NCBI GenBank assembly: GCA_008363385.1
Contig: RHKY01000007.1
Span: 102,701 to 166,700, forward strand
Length of the DNA stretch: 64,000 nucleotides
Reading direction: 5' to 3'
Source: Acidobacteriota bacterium
Lineage (GTDB): Bacteria > Acidobacteriota > Thermoanaerobaculia > UBA5066
Shown here piece by piece: positions 26,880-35,544 of the stretch. A program made the translations under genes and the position numbers. Position 1 is the stretch's first letter; every line of letters starts with the position of its first letter. The notes under the pieces were generated by a model. That model was not told the DNA's origin and ran no database searches. It saw only the letters and a program-made list of their open reading frames with translations.

Positions 26880-27194
26880 TCAGCCTTCTCTCCTCCAGAC
26901 CTCGGTGAGGAAGCCAGCCACGGTGAGGCGCGAGCGCTCGGCCTCGAAGCCGGGCCACAGAGCGGTGACCGCCCAGCGGGGGAAGTCGTCGCGCCAGTAG
27001 ACGCGGGCGATCCTCGTCCTCCGGAACGGAGCCAGGGCGAAGCGTGCCGCGCACCGCCGGCAGAGAAGGGCCTGCGGCACGCCCGGGCGAGGACAGAGGG
27101 CGAACGCGAAGGCCGTGTCGACGACATGGTTGCAGTCGAGGCAGGAGACGGCGGGACAGTGGAGGAGGGTTCGGGCAGGGACCATCTCGGTCAT
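26880..27194 (-). CDS. Small cysteine-containing protein
   Basis: A 104-residue protein, ATG 27194, starting MTEMVPARTLLHCPAVSCLDC. Cysteine pairs CLDC and CRRC, with single cysteines nearby, could form one zinc site around residues 13-48. The rest is basic and aromatic (YWRDDFPRWAV, TVAGFLTEVWRR). Its start overlaps the end of the frame at 27191-27634 by ATGA. No family recognised. Confidence 0.6.
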   Translation of the reverse strand: MTEMVPARTLLHCPAVSCLDCNHVVDTAFAFALCPRPGVPQALLCRRCAARFALAPFRRTRIARVYWRDDFPRWAVTALWPGFEAERSRLTVAGFLTEVWRREG

Positions 27195-27634
27195 CGGACC
27201 TCCACGAGGGGTACCCGGACGCGGGCCGATTCCAGCTGGCCGCGCTCTTGGGATCGACGGGAGAAACCTGACGGGGCGGAGCGGGAGGAAGCGGATCGTC
27301 CGCGTGCCGGTCGAGGGCCCACAGGTGCGCCCGGCAGGCCTCGAGGGTGCGTTCGACTCGCCTCCGCAGATGAGAGCCGGCGTCGTCGCGCCCGGGCCGC
27401 ACGACGGTCGGGCCGACCGTGACGCCGCACGCACGCAACGTGGCGATCCAGACACCGCGAGACCGTCACCCGGATCGTGCCGGGCGCGCGCCCTTCGGTG
27501 AGCCGCACGCTCGGGCGGAGGCGCTCCTCCGCTCCCTCGCGCGATTGAACGGAGGGCCCCGAAGCGCAGCAGGCGCGCGAGGAGACGACGTCGGTCGGCG
27601 CAGCTGTGCCCGGCGGAAGGTGACCGCCGGCCAC
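27191..27634 (-). pseudogene. Probable frameshifted small gene
   Basis: In one frame GC-rich codons run through ERLRPSVRLTEGRAPGTIRVTVSR up to about 27465. In another frame good coding character resumes as GVWIATLRACGVTVGPTVV and continues to about 27200. Joining them needs a one- or two-base change near 27455-27470. The first frame's stop overlaps the next ATG, as in an intact operon. Either a sequencing error or a decayed gene is possible, and the true start is not clear. Confidence 0.35.
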
Positions 27635-27706
27635 CGCCGCAGCGGATGCCCTGGGGCCACCGATCTGCCCGCCGTCGCGCGGTGGAGTCGGACCGAGGCG
27701 TGCGTG

Positions 27707-28027
27707 TCACGGCTCCTCCGGCTCTTCTGGCGCCGCGCGCCAGGTGCTGGCCGAGAAGGGCGTGAGGAAGAGGACGTAGCGCCGCTCGCCGATCGCCACG
27801 GTGTCGAAGGGTCGCTCGGCCGCTGAGGCCTCGAGGTAGAGGTCGAGGCTCTCGTCGAGCGCGGGTGCCTCGGCTGCCTGATGGCCGTCGACCCCGGTGA
27901 CGGCGATCGCCTCGATGTGGTGGTCGACGCCGTTGATGGTCAGGACGCCGTAGAGCCACGCTTCAGGCGCGGCGCCAGCATCCTCACCCGCGGGTCGGAG
28001 GAGATCAGAGGGAAGGGTGAGACGCAT
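27707..28027 (-). CDS. Small protein paralogous to 24284-24568
   Basis: A 106-residue protein, MRLTLPSDLLRPAG. It aligns by eye with the product of 24284-24568, sharing the start, the PEAWL segment, a GVDHHIE/GVEHFLD strand and the YVLFLTP/FVLFVTP motif. The middle is more acidic (DESLDLYLEASAAER). Both lie in the same minus-strand unit, so the family was probably duplicated within the element and then diverged. Function unknown. Confidence 0.68.
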   Translation of the reverse strand: MRLTLPSDLLRPAGEDAGAAPEAWLYGVLTINGVDHHIEAIAVTGVDGHQAAEAPALDESLDLYLEASAAERPFDTVAIGERRYVLFLTPFSASTWRAAPEEPEEP

Positions 28028-28138
28028 CGGGACTCCTTTGCTCTGGTTCGGGCTCCCAGGTCGGGAGCGGGCTCTCGAGCTGGTGAGAGGACGGACTCCG
28101 AGATGTGAAGGGACGGCGGCTGTCGGCCGCGCCTCGAT

Positions 28139-29407
28139 TCAACCCGGAGCGATCCCCTCCTGGGAGGCGTGCGCCAGCGTTCGTGGCGAAGCTCCACAGG
28201 GCCGCGTCTCGCTCGTCAGGTCTGCGGCCGATCCCTCGTGGGCAGGCGCCACGCTGTGACCCACAGGCAGATGCCCGAGCGTCACGAGCTCTTGGTCGTC
28301 CGGCCTGAGGGACGAGCTCTCCGGTACGGCTCCGGGCGGAAACCAGATCCTCCCCGCCGGGTCGTGGTGGAGCCAGCCGGCGGGAGTGAAGCGCATCAGC
28401 TCCTCGGTGCCGCCACGGACAGCGAGGCCCGTGAGCGCCGTCAGCCTCTCGAGCGGCCGCCGGAAGCGCTTGTCGAGAACCGACACCCAGACCTCGAACG
28501 CTGTGAAGCCGAGCAGCCGCTCGCAGAGCTCCGGACGGGCGGAGAGCTCGCCGTACCTCTCGACCTTCGCGCTCCGGAAGTGGGCGAGCGACTCCATCCC
28601 CCGGTCGTGCTCGAGGAAGACGAGCCGGGGCTGGCTCTCGGGTCCGAGGAGGAGGACGGCGTCGGGCTGAGGAAGCTGGATCCCTCCGGCCTGGCCAGGG
28701 AAGGGACGCTCCCAGGTGGAGGACCAGAGGGCGCCCATCGATGGGGCGCTCTCGATCGCCAGGACGACGTCGTTGGTCTCCCTCTGGTGGTGAAAGAACG
28801 GCGGGACGGCTCCGTGAGCGAGCTCGAGCGGCCGCCGCGGCCGCTGGGGGAGCATGAAGCGAAGGAGCGGCTCCATCGGCCCTCGGGCGGCGTCTGACCT
28901 GATCCGTCCGAAGGCCCACCCGAGCGTCGGCCGGGCGGGGAGGACGAAGCGGGGCCGTCCTCCGGCCCTGGTGGGCTCGTCCCACGTGAAGACCCACCCC
29001 TCCGCGACCAGGCGCCGGATCCTCTGGCCGATCGCCTGGGAGGACCGCCCACGGAGAAGCCGGCGCTCGAGCTGGGCGTACGAGAGGAGGCGCAGGCGGG
29101 TCAGGAGAAGGAGGAGCTCCTGGTCGAGGTCGGTGAGGGTCGCCGACTCGCCGAGTCTGTGCGCTCGGGCTGGCTTTCGCCGTTCGTTTCGCGGGCCCTT
29201 TCGCGCAGGCGAAAGGCCGCCTGTCGCGCCGGCGTGGCCTGGAGGCCATGGGAGGGTCCGAGAAGGTCCTCGATCACCCTGCGCGCCGTGTCCCGCGGGC
29301 GGCTCGACTTCGGGTGTTCCGGCAGGAAGAGGGCGGACTTCGAAAGGTGACATGACCATGGGGTTGACAGATGAGGTGAACGGAGCGTAGGGCGAGGTCG
29401 CACCCAT
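28139..29407 (-). CDS. Replication-relaxation-family-like protein (second copy type)
   Basis: A 422-residue protein from ATG 29407, chosen because GGAGGG lies 9 bases upstream; ATGs at 29359 and 29353 are alternatives. The first 100 residues are Pro/Gly-rich. A winged-helix region follows (TDLDQELLLLLTRLRLLSYAQLERRLL ... QRIRRLVAEGWVF), then a nuclease-like part with strands around PDAVLLLG and RLVFLEHDRG and the later RFRRPLERL. This order matches Replic_Relax proteins, known from mobile elements. It is the first gene of the minus-strand unit that leads to ArdC, divergent from the XRE regulator. Confidence 0.7.
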   Translation of the reverse strand: MGATSPYAPFTSSVNPMVMSPFEVRPLPAGTPEVEPPAGHGAQGDRGPSRTLPWPPGHAGATGGLSPARKGPRNERRKPARAHRLGESATLTDLDQELLLLLTRLRLLSYAQLERRLLRGRSSQAIGQRIRRLVAEGWVFTWDEPTRAGGRPRFVLPARPTLGWAFGRIRSDAARGPMEPLLRFMLPQRPRRPLELAHGAVPPFFHHQRETNDVVLAIESAPSMGALWSSTWERPFPGQAGGIQLPQPDAVLLLGPESQPRLVFLEHDRGMESLAHFRSAKVERYGELSARPELCERLLGFTAFEVWVSVLDKRFRRPLERLTALTGLAVRGGTEELMRFTPAGWLHHDPAGRIWFPPGAVPESSSLRPDDQELVTLGHLPVGHSVAPAHEGSAADLTSETRPCGASPRTLAHASQEGIAPG

Positions 29408-29593
29408 GACCGAGATCCCTCCCCTCACGTGGGAATCCCCCACGGAGCCTGAACCCAGAGCGACCCTCTCCACCCGGAGCAGGCTGTGGGACTTCCCCAC
29501 GAGCGCGCGGTCGGACCTGCCGACCGGCGTCTGTCAGGTCACCATGGCCGGCGTTCCTGCCGCGATTACCCCGTGCTTCGCACCACGCCTCTC
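29408..29593. promoter_or_regulatory. Divergent intergenic region between replication-relaxation and XRE genes
   Basis: This 186-bp gap must hold the starts of both transcripts because the genes on its two sides point away from each other. An operator for the XRE-type regulator is expected here, as in many element control switches. I could not pick a convincing palindrome or sigma-70 boxes by eye. Confidence 0.4.
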
Positions 29594-30301
29594 ATGCACG
29601 AACTCGAGCGACGCGCCCGCGCGCTCGGTTTGTCGTCCCCGGAGCTGGCGCGGCGGATCGGGATGGAAAGGACCGGGCTGGCCCACATCCGGAGCGGGCG
29701 GGACCGGATCAGCCTCGGGGCGCTGCACCGGATCGCGCTCTGGTTCCCGAACGACGAGGCGATCCGGCGTCTGGTCTGGAGCTACATCCTCCACGACGTG
29801 GAGACGGCCAGGGAGCGGCTCCTGCGCGAGCGGACGTTGAGCGAGGACGCGGAGGGCTTCGCCGGGAAGCTCGCGGAGTCCTCCGTCGCCCTCCTGCGGG
29901 CCTTCGTGGCCGACTTCCCGGCTCGTGTCGTGAGCGGCACGGGGCTGCTCATCGTCTCGGCCGACGCGTCAGCCCTGTCAGCGTCCCTCGGCTTCGTCGA
30001 GGCCGAGCTTCGGGCGAGACGGATCCACGCGATCCGGCAGGCCGCCAGCTCCAGAATCGCGGCGTCTGCCGTACCCGCTCTCGTCGCATGCCCGGTGCTC
30101 CTCGTCGAACGCGTGGAGTACGCCTCGGCTTCGATGGCCGCGGTGCTCAAGGGCCGGGCGGCGTACCTCAAGCTGACGGTAGCCACGTGCGTCGCGGATG
30201 GCCAGGGCGCAGACGCCGCAGAGAGCCCGATCCTCCAGATCCTCGGGCGGACGACCTCCCGCGTCAGCGTCGATTCTGCCGCGGCTGCGCCGTCAGCCTG
30301 A
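29594..30301 (+). CDS. XRE-type helix-turn-helix regulator
   Basis: A 235-residue protein from ATG 29594. The N-terminal 60 residues form a classic lambda-Cro-type HTH: LERRARALGLSSPELARRIGMERTGLAHIRSGRDRISLGALHRIALWF. The C-terminal 150 residues are alpha/beta with no recognised ligand motif and could be a sensor or dimer domain. It is divergent from the ArdC/replication-relaxation unit, so it likely controls that promoter and its own. Confidence 0.82.
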   Translation: MHELERRARALGLSSPELARRIGMERTGLAHIRSGRDRISLGALHRIALWFPNDEAIRRLVWSYILHDVETARERLLRERTLSEDAEGFAGKLAESSVALLRAFVADFPARVVSGTGLLIVSADASALSASLGFVEAELRARRIHAIRQAASSRIAASAVPALVACPVLLVERVEYASASMAAVLKGRAAYLKLTVATCVADGQGADAAESPILQILGRTTSRVSVDSAAAAPSA

Positions 30302-30564
30302 CGACGCGCGACCCGGTGACGCCCCGGCAACATCGGTCGTTGGAGAACCCTGAGGCCGGAGCGTTCGGTTCCTGCTGTGTAGAACTGCCAAGTGGCTCTT
30401 GACACGGAGTCCGCGCCATGGTTCTTTGAGGATGTCCTTTGAAACGACAGCGCTGGAGGGTGGCGCCCTGCCGGGAAGGTCTTCCCGTCGGCGCGCCGTC
30501 CTCCAGGTCGGAGGCGGCCGGCATCGCACGCGCGATCCGAAGCGTTCAGCAAGGAGGCACGAAG

Positions 30565-31524
30565 ATGCTCCAGCACACGGCGGCCGTCCTTCCTTTCCCG
30601 GGTCACGGCGTCCCCCCGCCCGCGCCGCGGCGCAGGCACTCCAGTTCCGCCGCAAGGCACCAGCCGACCTCCCGTCTCGACCTTCGCTCCTTCGTCCGGC
30701 TCCTGCGCGCCGAAGGGCTCTCCGCCCGCCTGCCCAGTCTCCGCCATCAGGTCGAGGAGCTCGCCGAGCGCCATCACGCGGTCTTCGGGTTCGGGTTCGA
30801 TCCGGACGAGATCCGGATCCCGGCCAGGGACCTGCCCGGGATGCTCCTGGGGCTGCGGGAGGGGATCCTGACGCGCCCGGTCGTGGTCGACAGCCCCCAC
30901 ATCCTCGACGCCATCCGCCTCGGCCTGGACTTCGCCTCCTCGATGCTCCGCTACCGGATCGAGCGGCTCGCGGCGAGCGGGATCCGTTTCCGCTTCCCCG
31001 AGCTGGGCTGGGCTCTCTGGAGCGATCTGCGCTGGCCGCGGCACGGGTCGCTCGCCGAGAGGATCCGGCGGATCGTCGGGATGCCGTCGGCCTCGCACGG
31101 GGACCTCGTCACGGTGTACGAGCGGCTCCCGCGGCCGCCGACCATCGGCGAACGGCTCGGGACGGCGCCCAGGCTCCTCTTCGTCGGGGAGAGCCGCGAG
31201 CCGTGGCGGACGAAGCTGCTGGGATCCGATTCGAGCGGCGAGCTGGTCGTCAAGGCCCTGCAGAGCTTCCGGTCGGCGGCCGTCGCGCTGGAGGAGGGGT
31301 GCCGGTTCCTGTCACCCGAGGCAGCCCTGCTTCTGCTCGCCTCTCCCGAGACCCGTCAGGGCAATCCCGGGCCGTTCGGATGGGAAGGCCCGGTCTGGCT
31401 CTCCGGTGTCGACCAGTTCGGAAGGGTGGCGATGATGGAGGCGGACTCCGATGCGGTCACTCTCTCCTGCCGGCAGCCGAGGAGGTTCGAGATGTTCGAT
31501 CGGCTGCCGGCGTCGTCGGAGTAG
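30565..31524 (+). CDS. Protein of unknown function
   Basis: A 319-residue protein from ATG 30565, with AAGGAGG at 30551-30557. The first 40 residues are Pro/Arg-rich. The middle is helical and includes FGFGFDPDEIR and LDAIRLGLDFASSMLRYR; beta strands recur near residues 190-200 (LLFVGES). No catalytic motif or membrane segment is visible and I do not recognise the family. A strong hairpin follows its stop. Confidence 0.65.
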   Translation: MLQHTAAVLPFPGHGVPPPAPRRRHSSSAARHQPTSRLDLRSFVRLLRAEGLSARLPSLRHQVEELAERHHAVFGFGFDPDEIRIPARDLPGMLLGLREGILTRPVVVDSPHILDAIRLGLDFASSMLRYRIERLAASGIRFRFPELGWALWSDLRWPRHGSLAERIRRIVGMPSASHGDLVTVYERLPRPPTIGERLGTAPRLLFVGESREPWRTKLLGSDSSGELVVKALQSFRSAAVALEEGCRFLSPEAALLLLASPETRQGNPGPFGWEGPVWLSGVDQFGRVAMMEADSDAVTLSCRQPRRFEMFDRLPASSE

Positions 31525-31541
31525 ATCCGATATTGTTCGAA

Positions 31542-31572
31542 GGCCCACCGTGGCACCCCGCCACGGTGGGCC
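31542..31572 (+). terminator. Strong hairpin, likely terminator, after 31524
   Basis: A perfect 13-bp stem GGCCCACCGTGGC/GCCACGGTGGGCC with a 5-base loop (ACCCC), further extended by CGAAG/CTTCG pairing outside a small bulge. No T-run follows, so rho-independent termination is not certain; it may also protect the mRNA 3' end. It sits 17 bp after the stop of the 30565 gene and 55 bp before the MazF start. Confidence 0.6.
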
Positions 31573-31626
31573 GCCTTCGAGGTGAGCGCGGCTTCGACGT
31601 CCGCGCTGCGAAGAGAGGGAGCCGCC

Positions 31627-32010
31627 GTGGAGATCCGCCGGGGAGACATCGTCCTCGTAGACCTTCGGGGTGTCGAGGGGCATGAGAAGGCAGGAGTCCG
31701 GCCGTGCCTCGTGGTCCAGAACGACGCTGGCAACCGCAGCCTCCCCCTCACGATCGTCGCGCCGTTGACCGACGCGCGCGGAAAGCCGGACATTCCTCAG
31801 CTTGTTCCCGTCACCGCTGATGAACTCGGGGGCTACGAGACGAAGGCCTCCGTCGTCGACTGCGGACAGCTCAGAACCATCGACGTCGCCGCGCGCGTTG
31901 TCAGAGCCCTCGCCCGTCTTGGCCCGGACGCAATGGAACGCGTTGATCGCGGTCTCGCCGCGAGCTTGGGGCTGACCCGCCCAGGAAGAGACAAGCGGCC
32001 CAACACCTGA
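31627..32010 (+). CDS. MazF/PemK-family toxin
   Basis: A 127-residue protein from GTG 31627. It has the MazF SH3-like barrel signatures: RRGDIVLVDL at the start, GVRPCLVVQND (Arg-Pro plus the conserved VVQN strand), TIVAPLT, and KASVVDCGQLRTID. MazF proteins cut RNA at short sequence motifs. The usual antitoxin gene directly upstream is not seen; the preceding 319-residue protein and the hairpin do not resemble MazE. It could be paired with an unrecognised short antitoxin or be an orphan maintenance gene of the element. Confidence 0.85.
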   Translation: MEIRRGDIVLVDLRGVEGHEKAGVRPCLVVQNDAGNRSLPLTIVAPLTDARGKPDIPQLVPVTADELGGYETKASVVDCGQLRTIDVAARVVRALARLGPDAMERVDRGLAASLGLTRPGRDKRPNT

Positions 32011-32220
32011 GTCCCGCCTTGGACTCTCCCCACGGCGGCCGAGGGCGATTCCGCGTCCGACGGAGCGCCCGAAGTGGTCAGGAGTGGCGCTTCTCCACGA
32101 GTTCGCTCATCGGCTTCGTTCTGCTCGCGTTCTCGGTAAGGGTGGGAGCGACGACGAGTACGAGCTGTCCAGCGTTCGGCCCGACTGGCTCGATCGTCCT
32201 CCTACCGCTCTTCGTCCCCC

Positions 32221-33093
32221 TTGTGGCCCTTGCCCGCATCTCCGCCGTCACCCCGTCCCCGCCTCTGGTTCCTCGGACCGAGGGCGGAGCCTTCGGATGG
32301 CCTCTCGACCGTCCAGGTGCGCCTGCCGGACTTCTTCGTCACGGTCCGGCGGGTCGGACCCAACCCGGGGCTCCTCCTCCTCACCCTTCGGGCGCTTCGC
32401 CAGCGCTCGGGGAGCGACACCCTGCGCCTCTCCGACCTGACCTGGATCCTCCTGGCCTCCGGCGGCGAGATCCTCGGCTGGCTCGACCGTCTCTCGCAGG
32501 CCCGCCTCGTCGTCTACGACCGCTGTGACCGGGACGATCCCCTCGTCATCGAGATCATCTCCGAGCCGCCGGACCCGAGCTCCTGGCCGATCGACGAGTC
32601 CGCCGTCCCGATGCCGCCTCACGCCCTACCCACGCACTGGTTCGTGCAGGTCCTGCCGCGGGTGGGTCGGACCAGCTTCCTCGTCTACCTCTACCTCCTC
32701 AGCCGGGAGGGGGCGCCACGCGAGCCGGCCAGCGCGGCCGTCGGACGGATCGCCTCGGCGGTGGGGCTTCGTCGGGAGTACATGGTCTACCTCCACCTCG
32801 GCCGCCTCCAGCGCTACGGCCTCCTGCGCCGGACCCGGTCAGGTCGGGGGCTCATCATTCTCGACCCGCCGCCTCTCACCCGCTGGGGCCGTCTGCGGCT
32901 CCAGCTCCTGCGGTGGGGGTTCCTGCCTCTTCCGTGGCGACGGATCGTCCTGGTCTCGCTGGCCCTCGCCCTGGCCCTCCTCCTCCTCGCCTACCTCGTG
33001 ACCCACCCGCTCCATGTCCTCTCTCTCCCTCCAGTTCGAGACGACGAGCGCACGGACCCGGTTCGGCTGGCGGGCCTTCTACCTGGCGCGTGA
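32221..33093 (+). CDS. Winged-helix-like membrane-associated protein
   Basis: A 290-residue frame from TTG 32221 (start uncertain, no clear ribosome site). The region from about residue 130 to 210 has the helical pattern of a winged helix: TSFLVYLYLLSREG, AVGRIASAVGLRREYMVYLHLGRLQRYGLLRR. It ends with a transmembrane helix near residues 238-260 (IVLVSLALALALLLLAYLV). Replication-initiator and partner proteins of mobile elements have such domains, but the identity is not established. The 3' end overlaps the following ATPase gene by about 80 bp. Confidence 0.55.
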   Translation: MWPLPASPPSPRPRLWFLGPRAEPSDGLSTVQVRLPDFFVTVRRVGPNPGLLLLTLRALRQRSGSDTLRLSDLTWILLASGGEILGWLDRLSQARLVVYDRCDRDDPLVIEIISEPPDPSSWPIDESAVPMPPHALPTHWFVQVLPRVGRTSFLVYLYLLSREGAPREPASAAVGRIASAVGLRREYMVYLHLGRLQRYGLLRRTRSGRGLIILDPPPLTRWGRLRLQLLRWGFLPLPWRRIVLVSLALALALLLLAYLVTHPLHVLSLPPVRDDERTDPVRLAGLLPGA

Positions 33094-34480
33094 CCGGTTC
33101 CTGCACGAGATGCTCCGCCGCCAGGGACTGGGAATCCCCTTCGGGACGTACCGGACGGCTGACGGCGAGGAGGTGGCCACGTGGCTGACGGCCTCGGACC
33201 TCCGGACGCACACCCTCGTCCTCGGGAGCACGGGGAGCGGCAAGTCGACCCTCCTCGAGACTCTCGCCCGGTACCACTTCCGGAGGGGACAGGGGCTGGC
33301 GCTCCTCGACCTGCACGGGGACCTGTTCCAGCGGACGGCGGCCTGGGCCGTGGCGAGCGGGGCGCGGGACCTTTCGCTCGTCGACTTCACGGACCCCGCC
33401 TCCCTCCCTGCCTGGAACCCCCTGGCGCCGATGTCAGGGGTGGATGTGGGCAGGCAAGTGGACCTCCTCGTCGGCGTCCTCAAGCGCCTCTTCGCCGGGG
33501 AGAAAGCCGCCTCCTGGGCCTGGGGGGTGAAGGTCGAGGAGATCATGCGCCACGGCCTGGCAGCCTGCGTCCAGAGCGAGGTTCCGGTCGCGTTCGCCGA
33601 GCTGCGGCAGTTCTTCCTCCTCCCGGGCTTCCGCCGGCAGGTCCTCGTGACGGCCTCAGCGGAGACGCGGGCCTACTTCGCCCGGTGGGGACCGAGGGAG
33701 GAGATGTACCTGAGCGGCGCCCTCAACCGCCTCGACCCGCTCCTCGGGTCTGAGAGCGTGAAGAGGTTCCTCGGGGCACGGGAGTCGACGCTCGATCCGT
33801 TCCGGGTCGTCCAGCGGGGCGGGACTCTCCTCGTCAACCTCGCCCGGGGCTACCTCGGGCCGACGGCCGAGGTGATCGGACGGCTGCTCGTCAATGTCCT
33901 GCAGCTGGCAGCCCTGCGGAGGGAGGCGGTGCGGATGGGAAGCCGCCTGCCGTTCTCGGTGATCCTGGACGAAGCGCACACGCTGGCGCACGCCGGGAGC
34001 GGCCTGGAGGACCTCCTCGTGGCGGCCCGGAAGTACCGGGTCTACGTGACGCTGGCCGCCCAGAGCCTGTCGCTCTTCCCGAAGAGCTTCCGGCCCCACC
34101 TCCTCGGCAACACCGGCCGGCAGTTCCTCTTCCGGCTGCCGTACGAGGAGGCGAGGGATCTCTCCGGCGACCTCTTCGAGCCGCTCGGCAACGTCCACCG
34201 GGAGCAGGTGCGCCCCTACGACCGGCTGGACGACCCGCTCCTGGCGCCTTCAGAGGAGATCGCCGCGCGAACGCGGGAGCTGGCCAACCTGCCGGTCGGA
34301 GCGTGCTACTGGGTGATCCGGGGGCAGAGCTTCAAGGCGCGGCGGATTCAGCTTTCGGGGGCGAAGGACCCGCCGCGGTCGCTGAAGGAGATCCGGCGGG
34401 CGGAGCGGCGGCGGAGGTCGCTCGTCGACGTGCCGAGGACGGACGAGATCGAGATCCCTCCTTCTCCCCGGACGGCATGA
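33014..34480 (+). CDS. Conjugation-type ATPase (TraD/VirB4/HerA superfamily)
   Basis: A 488-residue protein with Walker A GSTGSGKST at 71-79, Walker B VILDEAHT (Asp319, Glu320) and a Gln-bearing strand (VTLAAQSLS) typical of the VirD4/TraD/HerA group. It is a DNA-translocating ATPase for mobile-element transfer or partitioning. It has no transmembrane helix. The 80-bp overlap with the upstream membrane protein gene and the ATGA overlap with the recombinase indicate one transcript. It differs in sequence from the ATPase at 10702, so the window holds two transport-type ATPases. Confidence 0.85.
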   Translation: MSSLSLQFETTSARTRFGWRAFYLARDRFLHEMLRRQGLGIPFGTYRTADGEEVATWLTASDLRTHTLVLGSTGSGKSTLLETLARYHFRRGQGLALLDLHGDLFQRTAAWAVASGARDLSLVDFTDPASLPAWNPLAPMSGVDVGRQVDLLVGVLKRLFAGEKAASWAWGVKVEEIMRHGLAACVQSEVPVAFAELRQFFLLPGFRRQVLVTASAETRAYFARWGPREEMYLSGALNRLDPLLGSESVKRFLGARESTLDPFRVVQRGGTLLVNLARGYLGPTAEVIGRLLVNVLQLAALRREAVRMGSRLPFSVILDEAHTLAHAGSGLEDLLVAARKYRVYVTLAAQSLSLFPKSFRPHLLGNTGRQFLFRLPYEEARDLSGDLFEPLGNVHREQVRPYDRLDDPLLAPSEEIAARTRELANLPVGACYWVIRGQSFKARRIQLSGAKDPPRSLKEIRRAERRRRSLVDVPRTDEIEIPPSPRTA

Positions 34481-35544
34481 CGACGAACGTGCCCCACCCC
34501 CTGCAGCCAACGGGCCCATTCGCGTACGGGAACGCGAGGAAGGGCTGCGGTCCCGACCTCTACGGGGGCCCTCACACCCTCCTCCCGCTCAGATTCCCGT
34601 CCCTCGAGCACATGGAGGCACGAATCCGAGGTGCCATCGTCCGGATCGAGACCGTCGAGAACCTCTCACCGCGGACGGCCGCGTGGCTTCGCGAGAGCTA
34701 CAGCGCCTTCCGTCGGTTCCTCGCCGAGGACGACCGGCGACAGCGGCAGTTCCTCGGTGGGGATCCCCGCCAGCAGCTGCGCGCCCTCGAGGACTGGGTC
34801 GCCTCGATGAACGGCTCACGGCTCGCACGGTCGACCGTCAACAACTACTGGCGGGGCGTGCGCATGGTCCTCTCCCGGGTAGCCCGCGACGGGGCGATGC
34901 AGAATCCGCTCGGGTACCTGCGCGCACCCCACCCGGGATCGACGGAGCCACGCTTCCTGACGCAGGAGGCGGCCGAGACCGTCCTCCTCTTCGTTCGGAA
35001 CGACGCGAGCGTCCCACCGCCCCTCCGGGCACGCAACACCGCCGTGTTCGCCGTCATGCTGCTTGCGGGACTGCGCCGCGCCGAGGTGCTGCAGCTCCAC
35101 GTCGCCGACGTCGACTTCGGCCCGGACATCATCAGGGTCCGCCACGGCAAGGGGCGCCACGGCGGAAAGCCGCGGACCATCCCGATGACGCCCCAGCTGG
35201 CACGGTGCTGCGCCGCGCACCTCTCCTTCCGGCGGCGTGCCCAGACGTCCTCCCCGCACTTCTTCCTCGGGACACGCGGGCGCGGCGGGCTCGCGGAGTC
35301 GACGCTCGTCCGCCTGTTCCGGCGTGTGAGCCGCCGGGCGGGGATCCACGTGACGCCCCACATGCTCCGGCACACCTTCTGCACGCTCCTCAGCCGCGCC
35401 GGCGTGTCCGATCGCCTCGCGAAGGAGGCGATGGGACACGCGGACTTCTCCACGCTCGCGCGCTATCAGCACGTCTACGAGGGTGAGGTGGCGGCCGAGC
35501 TGACGGCCAAGCTCCGTCTCAACCTCGGCGAGCCTACAACGTGA
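34477..35544 (+). CDS. Tyrosine recombinase (integrase), plus-strand copy
   Basis: A 355-residue tyrosine recombinase from ATG 34477, overlapping the ATPase stop by 4 bp. The N-terminal core-binding domain is followed by the catalytic domain: LLAGLRRAEVLQL (first Arg), a GKGRHGGK beta-turn Lys region, HMLRHTF (His-x-x-Arg), GHAD and the nucleophile Tyr in ARYQHV. All five main catalytic positions are visible. Its 3' end overlaps that of the opposite-strand recombinase by 11 bp. Confidence 0.94.
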   Translation: MTTNVPHPLQPTGPFAYGNARKGCGPDLYGGPHTLLPLRFPSLEHMEARIRGAIVRIETVENLSPRTAAWLRESYSAFRRFLAEDDRRQRQFLGGDPRQQLRALEDWVASMNGSRLARSTVNNYWRGVRMVLSRVARDGAMQNPLGYLRAPHPGSTEPRFLTQEAAETVLLFVRNDASVPPPLRARNTAVFAVMLLAGLRRAEVLQLHVADVDFGPDIIRVRHGKGRHGGKPRTIPMTPQLARCCAAHLSFRRRAQTSSPHFFLGTRGRGGLAESTLVRLFRRVSRRAGIHVTPHMLRHTFCTLLSRAGVSDRLAKEAMGHADFSTLARYQHVYEGEVAAELTAKLRLNLGEPTT

